From NCBI GenBank assembly GCA_945643635.1, contig CALZFC010000019.1, forward strand, positions 624,001 through 688,000: a stretch of 64,000 nucleotides of DNA. The letters run 5' to 3'. Below the pieces are notes generated by a model. The model saw nothing but the letters and a program-made list of their open reading frames with translations. It did not search any database and was not told where the DNA came from. How positions within the stretch are numbered: the first letter of the stretch is position 1; each line of letters starts with the position of its first letter. The translations under genes were made by a program, and so were the position numbers. This DNA comes from Allodiplogaster sudhausi. Its lineage: Eukaryota; Nematoda; Chromadorea; Rhabditida; Diplogasteridae. This document shows, in pieces, positions 24,115 to 35,965 of this stretch.

Positions 24115-27062
24115 CTCAGTAAATGAAAAAGGCTTATTAAAAGGTTTGCGCAAGGCTTATTAAAAGGCCTGCCAATAAGCCTTTTTCACGACGCTGAAAG
24201 GCTGATTAACAGGATTCTTTTTGTGAAATGCACCATGTGCCTTCTTTAATTTCTCTTGGTAATAATTTCCACTGCGATTGAAGCGAATTGCATGAAATTG
24301 CTTCATTCATGGTTAACAAACGTTAATAGTACAGGAAGTATTGCAAGAACATTCTAAAATGTAAAAGTTACTCAATCAGCAATGCATTTAGCTCATAGTA
24401 AGACATACTAGTCATGAATGGCATAGGAATTGCTAAGCTTATTCTGATAATATTACACATAGAAAGTAAATGAAAATAAAGCTTTGAATAACGTTAGCAT
24501 TCTCAGATTGAGCGAGTCGCAAAGAAGTAAACTACAATGACGCAATTCTGCAGTCAAGAAGTAAGAATGCTTGTTCCGTCATTCCAGGCACCGGTGCCCA
24601 TAGCACAGATCGAGACTCGAGATATATGTTACAAGGATATAGGAAGAATTCTCACAAGAAATGCAGAAACTATGCACGAATTACGAATTAGAGAAACCTT
24701 AGCGTATGCAGTCTACAGCTTAGTTGAAATCGTTATCAATATGTTTCAATACAGTATTTGGTTTAAAAAAATCAATGGAGAAAACAACCTTGTCTACTAT
24801 CTACTTCAAGAAACAAGCAGGGAACGTGTGTTTACAGCTTAGTATCGCCGGCTCCAACCGCGACGCATCGCCACGCGTCGCGGCTCGCGAATCCGCCAGC
24901 ACGTATCTGCAAGCTCATCTCTCACTACAACTTCATCGCTGAATCCATCTATTCGAAACGGGAAAATACCGAGAAAAAATAGAGGAATTAAGAAATAACC
25001 CTAGCATTTACTTTTTTACACAATTCCTATAAAATTCTTCCACGTTTCGCGCAAAACTTAGTATTAACAAAAATGGAGGTGTCCAGGCTACAAAAGAGCT
25101 GGTCATAAGAGTAAAACAAAAGAGTTAAACTAACAGTCCGTAGTCTTGCGGATTGGTGGAGTGCTAGTATGCGAAGAGACAGTAGAGCTGGCCAGCCTGC
25201 ATCTCAGCCACCAGTTCGGCGAAAAGCATACTGTAAAAAGTCTACAGTAACCTCTGTGATGCAAGAAAAGTCATTGAATAAAAAAGTTTCGGTCGTTTTA
25301 ACGATCTATACTTAATGTTTAAAGATAAATGCAAAAGAAAAATGTAAAAAAAAAACAAACTCTGGAACGGCCGCTGGGACTATGGCGGCTCGAGGTGCGC
25401 GATGCGACCGCGTCGCGTGGGGACGTGAGCATCTCGACCTCGTTCTTGCGCACTTTGCTCGACCTGGAAATAAGTTAATTTACTATCATTTCCCTCATGA
25501 TTTATTAAAAACAAATCCTAAAATAAAAACGAAAAACTCAGTAAACAAAGCAACTTAAAAAACCAGTCATATTCGGCAGAATGTACAAGAAATAATACGC
25601 CTCCAAACCTGCATGGCGAACACTGCATTGCCGACAAAGTAGCCAGCAAAGATGAGAAGTTGGCCCGACTCGCACAGTCTAGGCCCACCGACCGATGAAC
25701 AAGTGGTGCCTGCTTGCTCCACTCGTCTACCAGATCTCCGAGTCTTCCAGGCGACCACTGTGCAAACAGAAAAAAAAATGCACGTAATATACCCTCATAC
25801 TTCTGATTCAACTTGAATGTCAACGAACCAAGCTGCGCGATGCGGTCGCGTTGCGGATTGGCTGAACCGCCCGAGCCTCTAGCAAGGCAGCGCAGCACGA
25901 ACCTAGTAAACAAAGAATATTTGTTTGCTGAATAAAATACTATTAAAGTTCGCGAACTAGCAAAAGTATTTTGTAAGAAGGTCCTAAGATACGGTATAAA
26001 GTATACAGTAACCCTGTGAAGTAAATAAAACTTCACCAACAAATATAAAAAAAAACCTCTTTCGAATGCTTCCGCAATAGATGAGCAGGAGGAGTGCTCG
26101 ACCGGTGCATCGCCGGCGAAGACTCCGCTCAGAGAGTTCCATCAGGCTGAAGAAGGCTAGTTGATTATAAAAAAAACAAGTTTCTCGCTTTCAACAAGCC
26201 TACTTAAATACACCAAAAACCCTCTAGTTTCTCAAAAAAAGTTTTTCTTTATCTTTCTTCTTTTTTAAATAAACCCTTCCCTTTTTCAACAGGAAAGCTA
26301 ACGAAAGTAGTAACGGTTTCAGTAACAAAGCGGGTACACCGGTCACAAAATCTTTAGAGTTCCATCAGCTGTTGCATAAATAAAGAAAAGCAGCTACATA
26401 TCCTCATACTTCTAATTCAACTTGAATCACCTATATATAAACACCATATATAATTACGACAAATAAAAACATTCTCTCAACCTTGAATTCTTGATCGAGC
26501 GTCATGGCAAGTACGAGAACGGCAGGGTCAGCACCATCCTCTTGAATCCGACAAAAAAAGAGAAATGTTCGAATAAATATGTAATAGAAAAAAAAAACAT
26601 TTTCTAATAAAAGGGATAAAAGCAGGAAAACCTCAAAGGGAACGAGAATTGCCAAACGTGCGAGATTTTCTTGGCTCACTTGTTGGCAGCAACAACATCA
26701 AACTACAAGTAAGATCGGCGACACAGCGTACCTCCTGATAAAAGAAGCTTCTTCATTATAGTATGTCTATAGGCGCCAAATAAAAAAGACAAGTAAAGAG
26801 AAACACGAATATACATAAAATGAAGAGAATCCACATAGTAAGCTTTCCAAATTTCGAAATCCTGTTAATTAGACTTGCAAAAACCTGTTAATAAGTCTTG
26901 CCCACGAAATTCCTGTCAACAGGACTTTCGCCCTGCGAAATCCTGTTGATGAGCCTTTGTTTGTGCACAATCCCATCAATCAGCCTTTTTTCTTGCACAA
27001 ACCTTTTAATAAGCCTTTTTCGTCGCACAAACCTTTTAATAAGCCTTTTTTCATTTACTGAG
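24115..27062. mobile_element. 2.95-kb terminal-inverted-repeat DNA element
   Basis: Left end CTCAGTAAATGAAAAAGG and right end its complement, matching over about 35 bp with one indel. Inside each end a subterminal unit (AAGGCTTATTAAAAGGTTTGTGC, about 30 bp) repeats, roughly three times on the left and seven on the right, growing more diverged inward. The empty site can be read from sister genes: NVWQPF continues across it, so the target duplication is just AA. Class unknown: the termini and 2-bp duplication do not match hAT, Tc1/mariner (TA) or piggyBac (TTAA). Confidence 0.85.
25380..26756 (-). CDS. Unknown protein encoded inside the inverted-repeat element
   Basis: GC-rich exons stand out against the AT-rich element: 26756-26732 (start MKKLLLSG), 26678-26632, 26538-26482, 26156-26057, 25902-25829, 25757-25609, 25463-25380 (stop). 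Phases agree except between the third and fourth, where an exon may be missing or a boundary wrong. The product is arginine-rich and has cysteines in the middle (TTCSSVGGPRLCESG) and RIA(Q/H)L motifs. A further GC-rich segment lies near 24845-24915. No transposase signature seen. It may be the element's own gene or captured host exons. Confidence 0.4.
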
Positions 27063-27445
27063 AACCTTTTCGAGTCAAGGTTAGCTGCAAACCTCTGAAG
27101 ACTAATGACGGAGTATTCGGTGGCAGGTCTACCTAGCGGCAGTTGCCCTCAACGCACATTTCGAGCAGTCTGACATAGCAATCACGCTTTGGGGCTTCGC
27201 AATTCTGTCAAGACCGATCATTCTAACGGTATCTGATCTAATTCATACATCTCTATGCAACTCCTTTAATTATCATATTTTTCATTGTTAAATCTCCTAT
27301 TCTTATTTTTAAGACTCTCTCCGCGATGATGACTTTCCTTGCCATTCTTCTGCAGATCGATGGGTGCGAAACGCCCTTGGCAGCAAAACTATCGATATTC
27401 TTCCTATTTAGCCACCTTTACCATTCGTATTCTTATGAAAAATAA

Positions 27446-27834
27446 GTATAAAGTCGTGTCTACATGAGCAATGGAGAGAATTTTCTAATGCATGCGGAAG
27501 GTCTTCGAATACAATTTCATTGTCATCCTCTCTTTCGCGACATGAAATTCAATAGGTGCACGCAAACAGCGAAATGGCCGTAGGCGGCGGTTGAAGAGGA
27601 CAACAGCAGATGGCAAGCGATGACTTACGAGTGGGCGATGGATTTGAGAGATAGATGAGAAAGAAAGGAAAATTAAATAAGAGAAATGGAAAAGAGAGAC
27701 ATCAATGGAATTACCATAGCAAATTGGTGAGATGGATGAGAATTGAATCCGAAAGTAACAATAGGAAAGGTCTTGAAGACCTCGCCGACGTTGCGAGGAA
27801 GTTGTTTAGTTTGCCAATTTATGTTCTTCGAGCA
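27446..27834. other. Non-coding spacer between receptor copies B and C
   Basis: Presumed promoter of GR-C. An upstream in-frame ATG at 27655 exists, but comparison of all copies places the start at 27835. Nothing else recognised. Confidence 0.4.
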
Positions 27835-30800
27835 ATGTCACCTAATCGAAAGTCATCCTTGCAAGCTGCTGTGAGTTATTTGCATATTTTGTAAACAATG
27901 ACCGCAAAATGAATATTGAATATAACTCAATTTATTAGATGGAAGGACAACCGCCGCCGCCTTCCCTCGAACGGCAATTCGACTCTCTCAGTTTGGTTTG
28001 GTATTCCAGTCATTCCAAAAAAGCCCTCCGCTTTATAAACTAAAGATTAGGTATTCATCAACAAGTACGATAGCAAGATGTTCCGATTCAGCTGCTAGGC
28101 CTTCTCTTCATGAGTCCACCATTTACCGGCTCTTGTAGCAGACTCATTCAAGTGATTGGAAACGCCCTCTTCATTGGCTCGCTATGCAGCTGTTAGTTAT
28201 TCTTTCTTTCTATCAGCTGCCAAAGATGATATCTTTAGGAAGTAACTTGACTTATTTCAGCAACGGCCTTCATACTGAACTGCCTTTATCTTATTCTAGC
28301 AGGCAAGTTGGCGCTCACATCTATGCAGGCTGCGATTCTCTCTATTTTTCACTATCTCACGAGCATTATTTCCCTGGTTAGCTAACTTCAAGAATTTTCT
28401 GCGAATATGATTAATTGTTCTAACCATTTTCTTTTTTCTAAATCTAATTATTCTATCCATTTTCGCTCAAATATTTCTCTTCAGTATTTTTTGTACCGAG
28501 CAATCCGCTGTTCGGATGGTGTGGAAAGGTTTCTTTTCCTGCTACGCGAGGCAAATCAGGTTCGCTTGTAAATATGAGAAGCTGTGGTGAGCAGAGATGG
28601 TAACGGCCCGGCCCGGCCCGGCCCGGCCCTGGCGGGCCCGCGGGCCGGGCCGGCCCAATTTCCCAGGGCCCCGGGCCGGGCCGGGCCGGGCCGGGCCCAA
28701 AAAAGTTGGGCGGGCCCGTGAGCCCGTTTGGGCCCGATATTTAAAAAAATAGAAGTAGGTGGTGATAAAATAAACTCCGAAGTGAGAAATACAATGAAGA
28801 CAGTCATACTGCTGACCCTTTTTACTTCTCTTTCAACACCGTAGTTGTCACTCTCACCGTCTGTCAATTTTCCCTGCTGTCACTCTCGTTCTCGGTCATT
28901 CTTATGAACATCATGCCTGTTTATCTTATTTCAATTGAGTTACTTTAATTGTATTTCTGTTAAGTTTTTCCTCGTCGGCGGGCCGGTTTAGAGGCTTCGT
29001 CAACTAGTGAGATGGAGGGCGACCCCTTAGAAGTCGATGATGTTCCAGAAATGGATCGGAGGATCCTTAAAAGATTTTTGGTATGATTTCTTTTAGTTTG
29101 GCGTATGACTTTTCCTACCTGTTTTAAATTTCAGGAAAAGACTATGGGACATCCGAGCACTCCAGAGAGCAGCTGCAGTCGGTGGCTAACGCGCAGTTGG
29201 ACCGTCTGCTCTCCCGCGAATTCCTTTTTTCTTTTCGAAGAGGTGCTGATGGTGACCCCATCAAGCTTCTCTACTACAGCTACTACGGAGACGAGGCAAC
29301 TGCGATCGTGACTCGTTTCGTCTTTTGCTCGCAATGCCACCTTGTTATGACGACAGGCGGCAATGTCAGGTGCAAACCTTTTTTGTTTGTTTGTCCTGTA
29401 CCTTCAACAGCTTCATATCAGCATATAATTGGTCGCTCTTTATGTTTAGCCGACATCTGGACAAATGCAAGAAGGCCAAGAACACGAAGACGGTTTCCTC
29501 TACATTGACACAAGGACGAATTGACGGATTCGTGGCGAAGATTTCGGTTAGCGGCACACAAGAGGAACAGCAGCAGATCTCAAGCGCAGTTGCTAAGTGG
29601 GTAGTTACAAGCTCGCGTCCTTTTTCAATTGTCGAGGACGCGGGATTTAAGGACGTGATCTCTGCGGCAATGAAAATTGGGTTAGAATTTTTTCTCTTAC
29701 TTTTCTTCATATCAAGCCACCAATGAGTTTCGTTTAGAGCTAAACGCCGTAACGTCGATAACTTCGATGTGGCCAGTATCGTGCCTACGCGAAAGACGGT
29801 TTCAAATCGACTACATGGCATTCAAGAAGAACTCCTCGCAAAGAGCGGAGCGGAAGTTGTGCGCCATCTCGAGACCGTTGGTGGCGCGTTCTCAGCAGAC
29901 TACGGAAAGAGGAAGGACGACTATCTCACCCTTGTTCTTCATATCATCTACGAGTGGTATGTTCTTTAAAGCCTAAATACTTTTGTCAAATTCTCTGCTT
30001 TAGGAAGTACTTCAGTATCCATGCAGCCATGAGGCATTGTAACTTTGCGAAAAAGGACAACACGCAAGTCTGGTCTGATGTCGTGCAAGCAGCAAAGTCG
30101 TTTGGCCTTGGCGAGCGTGCTCTGCAAGACGTTTTCTGTGCTTCCGACGAGGGTTCGAACATCACGAAGGCCCTCAGGCTTAATAACGGAAAAAGTAAAA
30201 TTTATCAGATTTATATTTATCTGTCTTTTTGTTTTTTTTTCTTCTTTAGATGTGAGCTGCATATGCCATGTTGCGAACAACATCTGCAAAAGGACGTTTA
30301 ATCCCTACAAGAATCGAAAGGGGTTACTCTTCGTTAACGACTTGGATGACGAAGAGAAGGAATTGGTCCGGAGAGCGCGCCAGATCCTTACGGAACTGAA
30401 GATCGTTGTGAACGGCGTTCGAGGAACAGAAGTCGGCCATTCTCTGAGCAGGCAGCTTCCACTGGAGGTGGAGACGCGCTGGCTATCCAAGCTGAAGGGC
30501 TTTCCAAGAGTGCGCGGACGAGCTGTTCAAGTACAAGGATCGAGGGAAGCTGTCAGAGGTACCATTTGAGATTAAATTTTGTAAAATCAGTTAACGCTCA
30601 TCGTATTAATACCATTTACAGGATGTGAAGCGAGGTCTACAGTATCTCTACGAAAATCGTCAAGAGTTTGAAGATGTTCTACACATCCTGGTTCAATTTG
30701 AGGAATTCGTGCTCTTCTTCCAGGTATAACAAAATTGATATATCGTTAGATATTTATTTTGACGAGTTGTTTTTTTTAGAAAGATGCTGCAGTCATCTAC

Positions 30801-33207
30801 GAAGTGTGGCCTAAGTGGCACGAACTGAAGGAATGCTTTAACAGCATTAATAGCACATGTGACTCGGCAATGCAAAGTGCACTGGCTCGCAGTGCACTTA
30901 AGTGCATGTTGCGGAAGGAGGAGGATGGAGTCATTTCCAAGTTACACCGCATGGCCACTCTTCTGCACCCGAAGCGAAGACAGTTGCGGAAGCTGGCCTC
31001 AGACTCAGAGCGTAAGGAGGTCATCCGATCTCTAAAAGATTATGTCGGAGACCTAGCAGGTTGAGATGCCGGTGGTTCGCAGCCAAAACCCCTAAAGTTG
31101 CCTAGGACTGAATATGATGATCTTGACGAATCAGGTGATAATATTGTTTCCGAAGTAGACTCATACCTCAATGCTTCATTCAACTTCCGCGATTCTAGTG
31201 GAAATATCCATGATAACCCCTTGCTTGCTTGGAAGGAGCGAGCCACTGACTTCCCTGTTCTCAGTCGCGTTGTTTGCCAGTTGTTTTCTATTCCCGCTTC
31301 TACCGCTACGGCGGAACGGTCATTTTCCGACCTCAGAAATCTGATCCCTGAGAAGCGAGATAGGATTGGGGCTGACTCTGTCTTCCATTCTCTTGTTGTC
31401 CGATCACTCATGAAGTTCGAACAGTCTTTGAATCCTGGCTAACAAAAGTTCGAGCAGTCTTCGAATCCTCACGACATTATGAAATCGTTTGGTTTTTGTT
31501 ATTCTCTTACTTGTTAATCCTTTTTTTACTCATCATTTTTTAACTGTGTAATAAACTAAAGTGTCTTATTAAACAGGATTTAATTGACGAACAAGGCCAA
31601 ATCAGGTTCAAACTTTATTTAAATCAGAAGTTTTGAAGATCGGGCTCAAACGGGCCCACGGGCCGGGCCGGGCCGGGCCCAAAATTCTAGGGCCCGGAAA
31701 TCGTTCGGGCCGGGCCGGCCCAGACCTTGGGCCCGACGGGCCGGGAAATTTTTGGGCCATTTACCATCTCTGGTGGTGAGGCAAGAATGACAACATCTTA
31801 TATTTTCTTAAATGCTTGAAGGGATTGGGAGCGCAAAGATTTCCTCGTCCTCTGCAGCGGATCCACCGTTGCTTCAGTGTCTCATCAGTCTACGTCCTCT
31901 GCAATTGTTGCTTCATGACGCTTCTTCTCTTAACGCAACCTTCAATTGGGAGTCTTGACCCGCGGTTACAAATGGTTCACATTATTATTTTTTCTTATCA
32001 TGAATATGCAGAGGACATAAAAGCTATGGTAAATTTCTTTTTCATCCCTACTCTGTTATCCAATGCAGATGTCATGATTACTATGTTGTAAGAAATATGA
32101 CTTTGAGCTGTTCGGGTCAAGGAAGCTGATCCTTCTGCTGCCTCCTTCGTGGATGCATCTCGCTTTCGCCTTGAATGGAGGCTTGCACATTTACTGCTTC
32201 TGCATGCAGGCTGCCATCAACGAAGCAAAACTTTTCAATCTGAGAATCGCTGAGGTCGAAATCATTCAGTTATCTCTTTGGCATAATGCACAGTTTATGA
32301 CTAGATTGTTCTATTTAAATATTTTTTCAGCTTCCTTTCTCTGCGGACGATGATGAAATGGCTGCTCTTCTAGCGGATGGCATATGCAAATATACGAAGC
32401 TTGCGATGGCTTTACGCCATCTTGACTTCCTTGTAAAGGTACTTATCACAATCCATCGAGATATTTGAAGAGACAAAGTATCTATAATGGAAATGTTTCT
32501 TCTAACTGAAATTCTTAAGCGCTACGCATTTCTGGTCATTTCTGCCCTGATTCCCTCGACAATCTTTGCTCTCTTCGTGCTCTTCGGCCACTGGAGTGAC
32601 TCTCCGCAAGAGATTGGAATTCGAATCCCATCCGTTCTCATCTCTGTCATGCTCTTCCTCTGTATCACAGTCATGCCCGCGCGCCTTCACGAAGAGGCTT
32701 GGACTTCCATTTATATAAATATCTATATTTTAAAATACAAATATTTATTTTATCTCTATTATTTCGTACCAACACTTCATATGTTTGCGTCATTAAGCTG
32801 AGTGGAGCGCGCTCTTCGTTGTGCTCAAATCGTAATGTTTGGCAGCCTTTCCGGGTTAAGGTTTGGGTAAAGTTTGAACTATAAATTGAAAAATTGTTCA
32901 CGAGAAGGTGTACACGGCAGCGCTGGCTCTTTCTTCTCATCTCGAACAGTCTGACGTTGTAATTACCGTCTGGGGCTTCGCCGTGCTCTCCAAGCCCCTT
33001 ATTCTTACGGTATGAATATTATATTTAATATATCCATTGTGGATAGAAGAATGTTCAGAAATCTTCAAATGAAAATGGTATAACATTTAGATTTTGTCTG
33101 CTATGCTGACCTTCCTCGCAATGCTCCTTCAGTTCAGTGGCTGCTCAACCCCATCTGAAATGCAAACAATTCAACACCACGCTAATCAGTCGACTTCCCT
33201 AGTGTGA
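27835..33207 (+). CDS. Gustatory-receptor-like 7TM protein, copy GR-C (intact, hAT in intron 5)
   Basis: Twelve exons: 27835-27870, 27939-27995, 28092-28191, 28261-28376, 28485-28559, 31822-31974, 32108-32254, 32331-32438, 32520-32696, 32798-32860, 32908-33009, 33091-33207. No stop or frame error, about 416 aa. Seven hydrophobic segments; the C-terminus shows GFAVLSKPLILT, a phase-0 intron, then LTFLAMLLQF, which matches the TM7 signature TYhhhhhQF (h hydrophobic) and the preceding GFxxL...L motif of insect gustatory receptors. Intron 5 is 3.26 kb because it contains a hAT element. Intron 9 starts GC (GAAGAG|GCTTGG) where copy D has GT. Probably a chemosensory membrane receptor; ligand unknown. 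Confidence 0.75.
28592..31772 (+). mobile_element. hAT-family DNA transposon, 3.18 kb, with 8-bp target duplication
   Basis: Ends CAGAGATGGTAA... and the inverse ...TTACCATCTCTG, the classic hAT CAGnGnTG terminus. The 8-bp sequence GTGGTGAG occurs directly before (28584-28591) and directly after (31773-31780), a perfect hAT-type target duplication. Both ends hold long runs of GGGCC/GGCCC units (28603-28735 and 31635-31755), so each terminus can fold on itself or form G-rich structures. It sits in intron 5 of receptor GR-C in the same orientation as the gene. Perfect duplication implies a recent insertion. Confidence 0.93.
29012..31442 (+). pseudogene. hAT transposase, BED finger plus dimerisation domain, one in-frame stop
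   Basis: Spliced, several exons. A BED-type finger is formed across an intron (CSQCH...HLDKCKK, around 29330-29480), followed by the hAT block WVVTSSRPFSIVEDAGF (29600-29650), a SDEGSNITKA catalytic-region motif (30145), CHVANNICKR, and at the C-terminus the dimerisation domain (WKERATDFPVLSRV...ATAERSFSDLR, 31230-31330). An in-frame TGA at 31062-31064 separates the last two parts; the same frame then continues into the dimerisation domain. The phase between exon 1 and the BED exon is also unclear. This copy is probably unable to make full transposase. Confidence 0.8.
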
Positions 33208-33822
33208 AGCATATAAATGTATTTATGTAAAATAATATAAGAAATGTTTCCTATCATGGTAATGTGTACAGCAAATAGATTTTTGATTTATATCACTGCA
33301 TAAGGAAGGCTAAATTATTGTTCAGCTCGCACTGAAGACAATTACTGATAACGCAAGTTAGGCTTAGAGATGATCATCATCTTGATAAAAAAAATACGCT
33401 TTGCACATTGGATTCAGTTTATCGCCAGCTGAGGTTAAACGGTTGTTCTTTTCGGCATTAACAACAAAATCACGAGCAATGTAGAGACAAATAAATTCGT
33501 GATCTCACTTAGTAAGAGTCACTAGTGGAAGTGGAAACGGGCACAAATTTTATTTTGTTCCTGACTTGTGTCACAAGACATGCAATAATGCATTCACCAA
33601 CAGCCAAAGGGCAATGGGAAGTAATAGAAAGGGCGAGAAACGAGAGGACACCGAAGAGGAAGAGAAGAAGATAAAGGGAGTGCGAAGAAGGAACGGATGT
33701 ACGGACAAGGATACAAAGCATAGGAATGACAAAACAAAAGATGAGATTGGATTCCACTTGGAAAAGAGAGGCAAAGAGCGTCCACAACTGGGAAGTCTGG
33801 TTCGAATCACCATCTCATTTCA
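33208..33822. other. Non-coding spacer between receptor copies C and D
   Basis: AT-rich then GA-rich sequence holding the presumed promoter of GR-D. An open frame from 33566 is out of frame with the conserved start exon and is not credible. Confidence 0.4.
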
Positions 33823-35965
33823 ATGTCACCAAAACGTTCTTCATCTTTAGAAGTCACTGTAAGTTATTTGAACAAAAGAATCTTCAGTGAATGTAATGGA
33901 TAGTTGAAGGTAGAAGATCTTCCTCCTCCTGCAACACTCGAACAACAGTTTGACCAGCTCAGTCAGGTAAGTCCTTCTGCAACGTTGGTCTCTTTTTAAC
34001 TGCTGAGAACAAAAGTGCCAGTGCAGGTTTTGAGTCTTCTCTTCATGAGGCCACCTTTCCGCGCTTCCTATGGAAAAGTTGCTCGCTTGATCGGAAGCAC
34101 TATTTTTATTATTTCGCTGGCCAACTGTTAGTTTCTTCACTTCGAATGTTCTAACAAAAGCAAACTTTTAACTCAAGGAAAGTCTGATTGTGAGCTATTT
34201 ATCGGGTTCAGCATTCATCTTCGCACTCAACACGCAGAGTCTAATTCTGTCGGGAGAAATGGCTGAAAGCTCTATGCAAATCGCCATACTTGCTAACTTC
34301 CTCTTTTTAGTGGGCATAATATCCTTGGTTAGATAGTCACGATCTTGCTCTTCTGGAAATTTCTATATTTTCAATACTAAAAAATGCTTGTAGTATACTG
34401 TCTATCGATCAATCTGCTCGGAAGGCGTAAAACGATTTCTTTTTCTACTTCGCGAGGCGAATCAGGTTTACTTACAGAATTCGTAAAGGCAGAGAAAAAT
34501 TGTTTTAGCCTACTTTTCTCTGCCGTTTTGTGCTATCAAAAATCCAAATCTTTGATTTCACTGAGATAGTCTCAATGACCAGTTCATTCATTTCCCTAAA
34601 GAGTTTTAACCCTTTCGATTGGATAAAGATTCCAGGTATTAGGAGAGCAGAGATTCCCCAGACCACTGCAGCTGGTCCATCGTTGCTTCTATTCCTCCAC
34701 CGTCTTCATCTTCTTCAACACGTTTTGCATGATTCTTCTTATTGCTATTCGCGGTCAACTCGACAGCTTTGACCTTCGGCTTCAAATGGTAAGATTTATT
34801 TATATTCATGACACGTCGAAACATTATTTTATGAATTAAGCCGTTAAAAAGTTAATAATATCATCTTTAGCCTTACGGAACTCGAAAGCTGGTTCTCCTC
34901 CTTCCCGCGTGCTGGCTTCATCGTTGCCTTGCCATGAATGGAGCATTGCACGTCTATTGCTTCTGTATGCAATCTGCAATCAACGAAATCAGACTCTTCA
35001 ATCAAAGCATCGCCGAGGTTCGCAGATAATAAAAATTTTAAACCGTTCGTTTGTATCATTCTTCTTTTCTTCCATCTTCAGCTTCCGTTCTCCGCAGATG
35101 ACGACGAAATGGCGGCTTTCCTGTCTGATACCATCGAGAAATACACCAAACTTGCCTCAGCCCTTCGCCATCTCGACCAGATTGCAAGGGTTCATCAGAC
35201 AATGTCTATGTTGTTAATGGCAAAGAGTTTGTTCAGCGCTATGCCTTCTTGATGATTGCCGGGCTGATCCCCTCTTCAATCTTTGCTCTCTTCACCGTGT
35301 TTGGCCGCTGGGATGGCTCGCTTCTCGAGGTCGGAATCCGTGTCAATTCTGTCCTCATTTGCAGTTGTCTCTTCTTTTGCATAACTGCGATGCCGGCTCG
35401 TCTCCACGAAGAGGTTCGAATCTCTTAGATTGAAAAGTATTCATTTTTGTTACTTTAGTTATCTTCCTCTTTTTGTTAAATGTCGTTTCTTAGCTCAACA
35501 AAACGCGTGCATCTCTGTGCTCGAATGTGCTCGAAAAAAAATATTTGGCAGCCTTTTCGGATCAAGGTTCGATGAGATTTCTTAGCTCCATTCGATGCAA
35601 TAGTTTAATCTCTTCTCAAGGTTTACATGGCCGCTCTCGCTCTTTCCTCTCATCTCGAACAGTCGGACGTCGCCATTACAATTTGGGGATTCGCAGTGCT
35701 GTCCAAGCCGCTCATCCTAACAGTTAATTAATTTTTACTTTTTTTTTCGTACAATGGAATTGTTTAATTATGCACTTCTTTTTAAAATGCATCGTAAAAT
35801 CTTTTTACATCATTTACGTTGATTTCTTGCTTTGAGATGGTGAATATGGCTCAGTAAAGCAAAGAAAATATTAAGACTTTGTCGGCGATGTTGACTTTCC
35901 TTGCGATGCTTCTTCAGTTCAAAGGCTGCACTTCCCCATCGCATCTGCCAGCCGATCAAATCTGA
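33823..35965 (+). pseudogene. Gustatory-receptor-like 7TM protein, copy GR-D (10-bp duplication frameshift)
   Basis: Exons: 33823-33858 (MSPKRSSSLEVT), 33910-33966, 34027-34126, 34212-34327, 34394-34465, 34636-34788, 34871-35017, 35082-35189, 35237-35413, 35494-35566, 35621-35722, 35876-35965. Exon 10 is 73 nt instead of 63: the ten bases TGTGCTCGAA occur twice in a row near 35516-35535, shifting frame before the conserved WQPF. Everything else is open, including GFAVLSKPLILT and LTFLAMLLQF. The lesion removes TM7 from the product. Nearest relative in the array is GR-C. Confidence 0.8.

Larger units (their letters stand above)
22367..27445 (+). pseudogene. Gustatory-receptor-like 7TM protein, copy GR-B (broken, transposon in exon 10)
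   Basis: Exons: 22367-22402, 22453-22530, 22575-22677, 22773-22903, 22968-23066, 23171-23314, 23362-23508, 23581-23688, 23809-23977, 24067-24114 continued at 27065-27079, 27127-27228, 27314-27445. Exon 9 is 169 nt where its relatives have 177: eight bases are missing at the MPARLHE site, giving an early TGA. Exon 10 is split after NVWQ by a 2.95-kb inverted-repeat element, and the coding sequence resumes exactly at PFRVK beyond it. Exon 4 carries a 15-bp tandem duplication (AIGSMAIGS). All other splice sites are kept, so it died recently. Confidence 0.8.

Noticed and set aside
26461..26756. PFE...LVLAM in the inverted-repeat element as a hAT transposase fragment
   Set aside because: The resemblance is a few residues only, and the element's termini and 2-bp duplication are not hAT-like.
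28556..28867. Open frame with Ala/Gly/Pro/Arg repeats
   Set aside because: It is a translation of the GGGCC arrays at the hAT terminus.
10992..31064. TGA reassigned to an amino acid (two in-frame TGA codons with the frame continuing, at 10992 and 31062)
   Set aside because: TGA serves as the natural stop in several open genes here (GR-C, glycine-rich, proline-rich), and all other long coding exons lack it. Two independent nonsense mutations are simpler.
33566..33850. Lysine-rich open frame upstream of GR-D as its N-terminus
   Set aside because: It is out of frame with the 12-codon start exon that all six copies share.
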